Shown: positions 1 through 4,932 of the stretch, piece by piece
How the letters are laid out: every line of letters starts with the position of its first letter
How positions within the stretch are numbered: the stretch's first letter is position 1
Assembly: GCA_031263835.1 (NCBI GenBank)
Contig: JAISEZ010000130.1
Coordinates: forward strand, 1 to 11,087
Direction of reading: 5' to 3'
Source of the DNA: Tannerella sp.
Lineage (GTDB): Bacteria > Bacteroidota > Bacteroidia > Bacteroidales > Tannerellaceae
Length of the DNA: 11,087 bases
Translations under genes and position numbers: made by a program
Notes under the pieces: generated by a model
What the model was told of the DNA's origin: nothing
Seen by the model: the letters and a program-made list of their open reading frames with translations, nothing else
Databases searched by the model: none

Positions 1-234
1 AAATCAAAGTTCTGGGAGAAGTACCGCCTCATCCGCCTGAATGAACGGCAGGTGAAAATGATTAACCTGCTGTGGGAAGACAGGAACGAAAGCCGGCTGA
101 CGTCGTCATACTGGGCAAATATCAATTTCTGCTCGCCCGATACGGCGTTGCGGGATATTCAGGATTTGATCCGGAAGAACATCCTGCGCAAAAAACAGAG
201 CGGCGGCCGAAGTACTTCCTACGCACTGAACTGA
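1..234 (+). CDS. Fic-family protein, C-terminal end only (5' truncated by window)
   Basis: The frame is open from base 1 and ends at a TGA at 232-234, giving 77 residues that begin KSKFWEKYRLIRLNERQ. The pattern (FWEKY, then LNERQ, then a winged-helix-like part with LTSSYWANI, CSPDTALRDIQDLI and GGRSTSYAL) is the C-terminal helix-turn-helix tail I know from Bacteroidetes Fic proteins that carry an N-terminal DUF4172-type domain. Those proteins transfer AMP or another nucleotide monophosphate onto target proteins through an HPFxxGNGR motif. That motif lies outside the window, so catalytic competence cannot be judged. The internal ATG at 58 is not the start, because homology and open frame run back to the window edge. 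The gene converges on dnaA. Family assignment is from recalled motif pattern. Confidence 0.75.
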   Translation, partial: KSKFWEKYRLIRLNERQVKMINLLWEDRNESRLTSSYWANINFCSPDTALRDIQDLIRKNILRKKQSGGRSTSYALN

Positions 235-314
235 GACCCTGAGACAGCGGGTACTTTTTAGTGCAAGGTCTGCCCTTTGCCCGGCGCAGTCCGGGAGACA
301 GGTGCAGTTCGTTA

Positions 315-340
315 TAGAGACGCGATGCATCGCGTCTCTA
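315..340. repeat. Perfect 26-bp palindrome
   Basis: Half-site tagagacgcgatg is followed directly by its exact reverse complement, centred on atgcat. It lies in the 224-bp spacer between the convergent Fic gene and dnaA. Sequences of this type (a GAGACGCGATGCATCGCGTCTC core) recur as dispersed intergenic palindromes in diverse bacteria, to my recollection, so it is probably one copy of a genome-wide family. It could also act as a bidirectional terminator, but no T-tract follows it on either strand. Confidence 0.75.
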
Positions 341-344
341 CGTC

Positions 345-379
345 ATAGCCCTCAATCGCTACGCTTCATTGAGGGCTAT
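345..379. repeat. Stem-loop, 12-bp perfect stem with 11-nt loop
   Basis: Arm atagccctcaat (345-356) is the exact reverse complement of attgagggctat (368-379). The loop is cgctacgcttc. It begins 4 bp after the 26-bp palindrome, so the two hairpins form a pair between convergent genes. This may end transcription of both Fic and dnaA, or be a dispersed repeat. No U-tract follows on either strand, so a classical intrinsic terminator is not shown. A further 12-bp palindrome (cattccggaatg) lies at 411-422. Confidence 0.65.
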
Positions 380-458
380 TCATATTCAATTCGAAGGATT
401 GCGGGTGCAACATTCCGGAATGCATCCTCACACTGTCCCATTGTCTCATTCTCACAGT

Positions 459-1874
459 TTATTTTTTCAGCGCCTCTTCGAGGGTTTCCATTGTGGAACG
501 GAACGATTTATTGATTTCGATCTGGTCTTTTACCATGTTACAGGCGTGCAGTACGGTTGCATGATTTTTGCCTCCCACAATCTTTCCGATGCACGAAAGC
601 GACATGTGCATGTATTTTTTTGCCAGGTACATGACGATTTGACGCGCCTGAACGATTTCCCGTTTCCGGGAGGGCGAGTAGATCAATTCCAGTTCCAGAT
701 GGAAGTGGTCGCAAACCACTTTCTGGATTTTTTCAAAGGATAAGGCTTCTTCCGGTTTGGCAGACACGTTCTGTTTGATTACCTGACGCGCCAGCGCGAC
801 ATCTATTTCCCGGTTGGTGAATATGGAATGAGCCATCAGGGACGCCAGCGTACCTTCCAGATCGCGGATATTGTCTGTCACGTGTTCGGCAATGTAGTCA
901 AACACATCGTCCTTGAAAACAAGCCCTTCGGATTCGATTTTCTCCTTCAGGATTTTTTTTCTCAGCGCTTTATCCGGCCGTTCAATTACCGTGGTCAGTC
1001 CCCACTTCAAACGTGTGATCAGCCGCTCTTCCATGCCGCGGATTTCCGCCGGCGCCTTGTCGGAGGTCATGACCAGCTGTTTACCCAGTTGATGCAGGTG
1101 GTTGAAAATATGGAAAAAGGTGTTTTGCGTCTTCTCTTTATTGACAAGCTCGTGAATGTCATCCAGAATCAGCACGTCGAGGCCCTGATAGAATGCCAAA
1201 AAGTCGTTGGTTGTATTTTTCCTCACCGCGTCCGTATATTGAATCTGAAAGTAGTTGGCAGATACGTACAAAACCTTTTTCCCCGGATGCGTTTCCCTTG
1301 TACGCAATCCGATCGCATGGCACAGGTGCGTTTTGCCAACGCCGGAATGACCGTACAGCAAGAGCGGATTAAAGGTCGCCTTTCCCGGATTGTCCGCAAT
1401 GGCTTCCCCGGCTCTGCGCGCCAGCTTGTTGCTCACCCCTTCATAGAAGCGGTTAATCGTGTAATTGGGGTTCAACTGGGAGTCAAAATCCCGCGGCACA
1501 TGTCCCTCATGGATCTCCGGCGCTTTTTTGGGATCGACCGGCGAAGGGCTTATTACCGTACGGCCATTCGTAGCAGGATAGTCAATCGTTCCGTTTTTTT
1601 CGGATTTTTCCACCACGACCCTGTAATTCAAAATAACTCCTTCTCCAAAAACATGATACAGCGTCGTTTTCATCACATGTACATAGTTTTCTTCCAGGTA
1701 CTCATAGAAGAACTGAGTCGGTACCTGTATCGTAAATTTCCTGTTCTCGTACGAAACGGGTACGACGGGAAGAAACCACGTTCTGAAAGCCGGTTCAGAG
1801 ACAATATCCTTGATAATCCCCAAACATTTATCCCACAATGACTGATAATTAGGTTGCATTTCTCTTAAAAACAT
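459..1874 (-). CDS. dnaA: Chromosomal replication initiator protein DnaA
   Basis: DnaA is the AAA+ ATPase that binds origin DnaA boxes, melts the origin and recruits the replicative helicase. All domains are present in 471 residues. Domain I is at about 6-90 (SLWDKCLGIIKD, then AFRTWFLPV). A short linker follows to about 130. The AAA+ core has Walker A GHSGVGKT (175-182), Walker B LILDD (235-239), sensor 1 TSD (270-272), arginine finger R288 in ITRLKWGL and sensor 2 R337 in NIRDLEG. Domain IV ends in the signature KIVGGKNHATVLHAC (431-445). Length is usual for Bacteroidetes. Two starts are possible: ATG at 1874, or ATG at 1859 giving MQPNYQSLW, where family similarity begins. The 1874 start leaves a leader of about 27 nt behind the predicted promoter, close to the leaders of the amidase and nrdJ. 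Neither start has a convincing ribosome-binding site. The gene is convergent with the Fic gene and appears to be transcribed alone. Confidence 0.97.
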   Translation of the reverse strand: MFLREMQPNYQSLWDKCLGIIKDIVSEPAFRTWFLPVVPVSYENRKFTIQVPTQFFYEYLEENYVHVMKTTLYHVFGEGVILNYRVVVEKSEKNGTIDYPATNGRTVISPSPVDPKKAPEIHEGHVPRDFDSQLNPNYTINRFYEGVSNKLARRAGEAIADNPGKATFNPLLLYGHSGVGKTHLCHAIGLRTRETHPGKKVLYVSANYFQIQYTDAVRKNTTNDFLAFYQGLDVLILDDIHELVNKEKTQNTFFHIFNHLHQLGKQLVMTSDKAPAEIRGMEERLITRLKWGLTTVIERPDKALRKKILKEKIESEGLVFKDDVFDYIAEHVTDNIRDLEGTLASLMAHSIFTNREIDVALARQVIKQNVSAKPEEALSFEKIQKVVCDHFHLELELIYSPSRKREIVQARQIVMYLAKKYMHMSLSCIGKIVGGKNHATVLHACNMVKDQIEINKSFRSTMETLEEALKK

Positions 1875-1905
1875 CTTATATATTACATAGTCTAAAATCG
1901 CCTCG

Positions 1906-1936
1906 CAAAGGTCGATTTTTTTTTACAGGAAACAAA
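1906..1936 (-). promoter_or_regulatory. Predicted dnaA promoter (Bacteroidetes type)
   Basis: On the minus strand, TTTG (1936-1933) is followed after 19 nt by GACCTTTG (1913-1906). This matches the Bacteroidetes sigma-ABfr consensus TTTG, N19-21, TAnnTTTG except for the first base of the -7 element. Transcription would begin near 1901, about 27 nt before the ATG at 1874. The single mismatch lowers confidence. Confidence 0.45.
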
Positions 1937-1937
1937 A

Positions 1938-1955
1938 TTCCGCCGGTTGGCGGAA
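1938..1955 (-). terminator. Hairpin with T-rich 3' side, abutting the dnaA promoter
   Basis: On the minus strand ttccgcc-aacc-ggcggaa is a 7-bp perfect stem with a 4-nt loop, followed by ttttgttt. This is a plausible intrinsic terminator for transcripts arriving from mlaD, which ends about 440 bp upstream on the same strand. The T-run after the stem also supplies the TTTG of the predicted dnaA -33 element, so the hairpin may insulate dnaA from read-through. A weaker 6-bp hairpin (cgacct/aggtcg) lies at 2057-2075. Confidence 0.5.
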
Positions 1956-2194
1956 GCTGTGCCTTTTTATATCCGTTTGATAGTTAACGTTCTGTTTGTA
2001 TTCACTTAATATTACCCCTTTTAGCAGCGGAAGAGAAAATGCATTCAATGACAAATCGACCTTTCCGGCAGGTCGGGATAGATTTCGTTTTTTCCCGTTG
2101 AATTATTACTATTCGTCAAAAATCCCACAAATCAAAGGCTTGAAAAAAATAATCTTTTCCCCGTTAAATAGAAGTATTCCAAATAAGGAGTTCG

Positions 2195-2374
2195 AAGAAA
2201 AAAGGTTGGGCTGAATTTGTTTTAGAAATTCTTACATTTCTATTTTCTTTATATACAGGCCTTTATGGTTTAAGTAAAAATGCGAATCCCTTACAAATAT
2301 TACGAAAGTCATCTCAACATCCTGTATATTTTGATTCAAAATCAGTCTGGAGGCAAAAAGTCATTCCCGCCTAA
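2195..2374 (+). pseudogene. Possible decayed small membrane-protein ORF (smalltalk-like), no start codon
   Basis: Frame 2195-2374 ends at TAA (2372-2374) and reads KKKGWAEFVLEILTFLFSLY, then TGLYGLSKNANP and an unremarkable tail. A lysine-rich start, an early Trp, one hydrophobic helix of about 18 residues and a G-x-x-G stretch resemble the very short 'smalltalk' proteins of Bacteroidales, which often lie near amidase genes. No ATG, GTG or TTG occurs in frame between the upstream stop and this segment. An AAGGAG at 2185-2190 is followed 4 nt later by AAG (2195-2197), where an ATG would be expected. This may be a lost start codon or a chance open stretch in AT-rich DNA. The resemblance is weak. 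Confidence 0.22.
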
Positions 2375-2393
2375 AGTTATCATCTCCGAAGGA

Positions 2394-3278
2394 TTAAAAT
2401 AATGAAAAATGGACGTATCTTTTGGGATGTTGTTTTATGTCAATAAGCAAGCCTGAAAGATTGTCAAGCGACAGATTCAGATTCCTGTATAGCGAAGAAT
2501 CATTCAGCAGCAGCCCCAGCGAATTGTCTTTCGAATGGAGCCGGGTCGTTATTGTATTCAGATTGTCGAGCGTCAGGTTCAGGGAATTGACGCTGGCGGT
2601 CAGGTTCAGGTTTTTCAGTTCTTCGCTCAGCAGCACGAAATTACCGCTCGTCGTTTTCAAATTGTCGGCAATCACCGGAATGTCGTTTCCCAGCAACCGG
2701 CTTAACTGACGGGAAGAAACTTCCAGCTGAGCCGTTGTATTTTCAATGTGATTCAGCGACTGCGACAGGGCCGGATGATTTACCAGCGTCTGCAGGCCGT
2801 GGAGGATGGAATCCAGCGCCGGAATCAGTTCCGAAATCTGCGGAAGGATGTTTTCCTGTACGGCGCTCATCATGTCGCCCGCTATTTTCCCTTCAAGGGT
2901 GGCGCCGGACTTCAGGTATTCGTCCACATACGTGTTCAGGTGAAGATGCAGTTCCGCGCCGCTCAGCAGCGTTTTCTCTATCGAAACGTAACTGCCTCTG
3001 GTGATCCGCATGCTTTTTTCAAGGCTGATCTCCACGCTGATTTTGCTGCTGGCGGAGTAGTCATACGCAATGCTCCGGACTAATCCGACTTTGAAACCGT
3101 CGACGTAAACAGGCGTGGATATGGTCACGTCCTTTACGTTCGAACAGGAGACAAAATAATGATTGACCGGCTTAAATAAATTGACTCCCTTCAAATAATT
3201 GACGCCTAAGTATAATAATGTAAGGCTTATGATGACTACAATGCCTATGATCATTTCCTTTGTAAGTTTGAGTTTCAT
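2394..3278 (-). CDS. MCE / MlaD-family protein (substrate-binding part of a lipid ABC transporter)
   Basis: This is a 294-residue protein of the MCE/MlaD family, which binds phospholipids or other hydrophobic substrates in the periplasm for an inner-membrane ABC transporter. Residues 1-8 are basic, followed by one membrane anchor at about 9-28 (MIIGIVVIISLTLLYLGVNY). An MCE domain lies at about 38-115, with the conserved core PVYVDGFKVGLV (56-67). Residues 135-285 are a long, mostly helical tail rich in Leu, Asn and Ser with LNL-type repeats, probably a coiled coil. It ends KRYVHFSLF, an ending common in Bacteroidetes members. The start lies 24 bp after the amidase stop on the same strand, so the two are probably cotranscribed. 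The usual permease (MlaE) and ATPase (MlaF) genes are not in the window, so partners must be encoded elsewhere. The gene symbol is withheld because Bacteroidetes genomes carry several MCE paralogues. Confidence 0.88.
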   Translation of the reverse strand: MKLKLTKEMIIGIVVIISLTLLYLGVNYLKGVNLFKPVNHYFVSCSNVKDVTISTPVYVDGFKVGLVRSIAYDYSASSKISVEISLEKSMRITRGSYVSIEKTLLSGAELHLHLNTYVDEYLKSGATLEGKIAGDMMSAVQENILPQISELIPALDSILHGLQTLVNHPALSQSLNHIENTTAQLEVSSRQLSRLLGNDIPVIADNLKTTSGNFVLLSEELKNLNLTASVNSLNLTLDNLNTITTRLHSKDNSLGLLLNDSSLYRNLNLSLDNLSGLLIDIKQHPKRYVHFSLF

Positions 3279-3302
3279 CTGTCTGTTTTTTTGATTGATT
3301 CT

Positions 3303-4466
3303 TTATTTTATTCTTTTCCCGTCTTTGAAACGCACGATAAAGGCATCCTTGAAATCTTTGGATACCTGCTTGAGCAATTGCTGGATTTCCTTTTGATCGG
3401 CAGATTCGCCGCAGGTGTATTTGTACACTTTCCCTTCCACATAACAGTCGGCTTTGTATCCTTTCAGCCGGGGCGAATTGGCCGGAAGTTTCCTGTCGGA
3501 CAGCAGGATTTGTATCTTGTAAACGACCTGTCCCGTCCGGGCATCGGGAGTCGCGGATGTGGCAGGTTTCGAGCTGTTCCGGGCGGGTTGCGCCGGTTGC
3601 GCCGTTTCCGTTTCCGGCTTGGGCTTCGAGCCGGCGGGCGGCACGTTAGCCTCACGGACGTCTCCCGCCGGCGAGTAGAGACCTTTTTTCATATCCTGTT
3701 CCTTCTTGTATCGGGTGAAGGAACTGTAAATAGCACGGGCCAGCTGGTTCTGTCCGTCACTGGAACGCATGAAGCGTTCTTCGTCCGGATTGGAGATGAA
3801 ACCAAGCTCTACCAGTACACTGGGCATGTTGGTGGCTCTCAGTACCAGAAATCCGGCCTGCCGCACGCCCCGGTTGACACGTTTGGCCGACGAAAAGGCC
3901 TTTTGTATCTCGGAAGCAAACGAAATGCTTTGCTCCAGATGCTTGTTCTGCATAAATTCAAATATAATGTAGGATTCCGAAGAATTGGGATCAAATCCGC
4001 CATATCGCTGTATATAGTTGTCTTCCATCAGGATTACGGAGTTCTCCAGCATGGCGACGCTCAGGTTTTCTTCGGACTGCGCCAGTCCCAGCGTATAGGT
4101 TTCGGTACCCTTCACTTTCTGATGCCCTTTTTTCATCGAATTGGCATGAATGGAGATAAACAGGTCGGCCTTGTTCCGGTTGGCAATATTGGCGCGTTCG
4201 TTTAATTCGACGAAGCGATCCGTTTCGCGTGTGTATATTACGTTTACGTCTTTGTGGCCGGATTTTATCAGTGCGCCCAGTTTCAACGCAACGGCAAGAT
4301 TGATTGTTTTTTCCTTGACACGGGCGCCTACCGACCCGGGGTCTTTGCCTCCGTGGCCGGCATCTATCACCACAGTAAAGGTTTTTTCCTTTGCGTGAAG
4401 CGTCACCGAAGCCCATAAAAACAGAACTGCCAACAACAGGGGAATTATGCAACCTTCCTTATTCAT
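3303..4466 (-). CDS. N-acetylmuramoyl-L-alanine amidase (AmiC type, Amidase_3)
   Basis: This enzyme cleaves the amide bond between N-acetylmuramic acid and the peptide stem of peptidoglycan, usually during daughter-cell separation. Of 387 residues, 1-25 form a signal peptide (hydrophobic PLLLAVLFLWASV, cleavage after LHA). The Amidase_3 catalytic domain spans about 29-254. The likely zinc ligands are H38 in DAGHGG, E52 and H107 in SIHAN, with catalytic E220 in VLVELGF. Residues 260-310 are a Pro/Ala/Lys-rich linker, and 313-387 (VVYKIQILLSDRKL onward) look like a SPOR-like C-terminal domain, which binds denuded septal glycan. Length fits Bacteroidetes members. It has its own promoter (4496-4527) and probably leads the operon with the MCE gene, linking wall cleavage with envelope lipid transport. 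The SPOR assignment is less certain than the catalytic domain. Confidence 0.93.
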   Translation of the reverse strand: MNKEGCIIPLLLAVLFLWASVTLHAKEKTFTVVIDAGHGGKDPGSVGARVKEKTINLAVALKLGALIKSGHKDVNVIYTRETDRFVELNERANIANRNKADLFISIHANSMKKGHQKVKGTETYTLGLAQSEENLSVAMLENSVILMEDNYIQRYGGFDPNSSESYIIFEFMQNKHLEQSISFASEIQKAFSSAKRVNRGVRQAGFLVLRATNMPSVLVELGFISNPDEERFMRSSDGQNQLARAIYSSFTRYKKEQDMKKGLYSPAGDVREANVPPAGSKPKPETETAQPAQPARNSSKPATSATPDARTGQVVYKIQILLSDRKLPANSPRLKGYKADCYVEGKVYKYTCGESADQKEIQQLLKQVSKDFKDAFIVRFKDGKRIK

Positions 4467-4495
4467 TTAGTGCATCAATCTTGCATGTTCGGACA

Positions 4496-4527
4496 CAAAG
4501 GTATGAATATTTTTTCAGTGAAACAAA
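4496..4527 (-). promoter_or_regulatory. Predicted promoter of the amidase-MCE operon
   Basis: On the minus strand TTTG (4527-4524), a 20-nt spacer and TACCTTTG (4503-4496) match the Bacteroidetes consensus TTTG, N19-21, TAnnTTTG at every fixed base. Transcription would begin near 4491, about 25 nt ahead of the amidase ATG at 4466. Confidence 0.65.
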
Positions 4528-4530
4528 AAA

Positions 4531-4544
4531 GCCTCCCGGGAGGC
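4531..4544 (-). terminator. 14-bp palindrome followed by T6, abutting the amidase promoter
   Basis: gcctcccgggaggc is a perfect palindrome. On the minus strand it is followed by TTTTTTGTTT, which makes a short intrinsic-terminator shape (5-bp stem, CCGG loop). The upstream unit on that strand is the dead ISAs1 transposase, so the hairpin may be its old terminator or an insulator. The T-run also supplies the TTTG of the amidase -33 element. It lies against the point where the insertion-sequence remnant appears to end (cagggctgacgcatctg from 4545). Confidence 0.5.
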
Positions 4545-4581
4545 AGGGCTGACGCATCTGAATTTTCAACAGTTTGCCAGG

Positions 4582-4743
4582 CTATGTATGATTCCATCCT
4601 GCTTTTAACCGTTTATCTCTCATTCCGCCCTTCGCTGTTTTCCCATTTTTAAGCAGGTTCAGGGCCATGCGGTTTGGAGCAGAATAATTTTGAGCGGTAA
4701 ACCCGGCTCTTCTCCGGATGTTATCTTCATCAAAAGCGGCATC
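4582..4743 (-). pseudogene. ISAs1-family transposase, C-terminal remnant
   Basis: Read on the minus strand, 4743-4582 gives DAAFDEDNIRRRAGFTAQ, then NRMALNLLKN, GKTAKGG and KRLKAGW. This follows the C-terminal pattern of ISAs1/H-repeat transposases (LDV-F-ED---R-G-A--N---R--ALNLL-----K-G---KR--AGW---YL). After KAGWNHT a TAG replaces the expected aromatic residue, and the frame continues PGKLLKIQMRQP to about 4546, so similarity appears to run past the stop. The N-terminal and central parts with the DDE catalytic residues are missing, and the in-frame ATG at 4782 is fortuitous. The old element may have ended at cagggctgacgcatctg (4545-4561). The matching far end was not found. It is a dead fragment between the divergent amidase and nrdJ promoters. 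The family call rests on remembered motifs. Confidence 0.7.
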
Positions 4744-4836
4744 CGGCGGCGTGATATTTTCGGAAAACTTTTGCCGTTCCATAAAATACGCAGTATGATT
4801 ATTATCACGTATTTACAGAATCATTCCGAAAAACTT

Positions 4837-4864
4837 TTCAACAGGATGCATTTTTCCTGTTGAA
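4837..4864. promoter_or_regulatory. 10-bp inverted repeat just upstream of the nrdJ promoter
   Basis: ttcaacagga (4837-4846) and tcctgttgaa (4855-4864) are exact reverse complements separated by 8 nt. The right arm ends 3 bp before the TTTG of the -33 element, roughly -70 to -42 from the predicted start of transcription. This is a plausible position for an activator or repressor dimer. It could instead be a hairpin ending upstream transcription, though no T-run follows. It does not match the NrdR box as I know it. The regulator is unknown. Confidence 0.55.
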
Positions 4865-4867
4865 TCA

Positions 4868-4900
4868 TTTGGGAGCGGAAGTAAAATATAATTACCTTTG
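4868..4900 (+). promoter_or_regulatory. Predicted nrdJ promoter (Bacteroidetes type)
   Basis: TTTG (4868-4871), a 21-nt AT-rich spacer and TACCTTTG (4893-4900) match the TTTG, N19-21, TAnnTTTG consensus at all fixed positions. Transcription would begin near 4905, leaving a leader of about 28 nt before the ATG at 4933. That leader is too short for a riboswitch. Confidence 0.65.
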
Positions 4901-4932
4901 TCCCGACAAAAAAGGTACAACATAGACTGAAG

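Larger units (their letters stand above)
1875..2393. other. AT-rich intergenic region between mlaD and dnaA
   Basis: This 519-bp stretch has no gene I can support. It holds the predicted dnaA promoter (1906-1936), the adjoining hairpin (1938-1955), a weak hairpin (2057-2075) and a possible decayed small ORF on the plus strand (2195-2374). I searched by eye for DnaA boxes of the TTATNCACA type and found none, so proximity to dnaA is not evidence for an origin here. No tRNA-like T-loop or other RNA gene was seen. The start-to-stop frame at 1996-2214 has an unremarkable composition and no recognisable pattern. Confidence 0.6.
4467..4932. other. Divergent intergenic region between amidase and nrdJ
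   Basis: These 466 bp hold, left to right, the amidase promoter, the 14-bp palindrome, the ISAs1 transposase remnant, an inverted repeat (4837-4864) and the nrdJ promoter (4868-4900). Bases 4744-4836 show nothing I recognise. No cobalamin riboswitch core (for example the GCCACTG box) is visible ahead of the B12-dependent nrdJ. Confidence 0.65.

Noticed and set aside
828..1841. 337-residue plus-strand ORF opposite dnaA
   Set aside because: It is antisense to a complete dnaA with every motif intact and shows no recognisable domain. The same applies to the 305-residue frame at 5692-6609 opposite nrdJ.
1996..2214. 72-residue plus-strand ORF in the dnaA-mlaD gap
   Set aside because: Basic and aromatic-rich composition typical of chance translation of AT-rich DNA, with no domain, membrane pattern or ribosome-binding site.
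1875..2393. Replication origin beside dnaA
   Set aside because: The region is AT-rich, but I found no TTATNCACA-type DnaA boxes and no 13-mer-like direct repeats. Position next to dnaA alone is not enough in Bacteroidetes.
4744..4932. Cobalamin riboswitch controlling nrdJ
   Set aside because: No B12-box-like core was seen, and the predicted start of transcription leaves only about 28 nt of leader.
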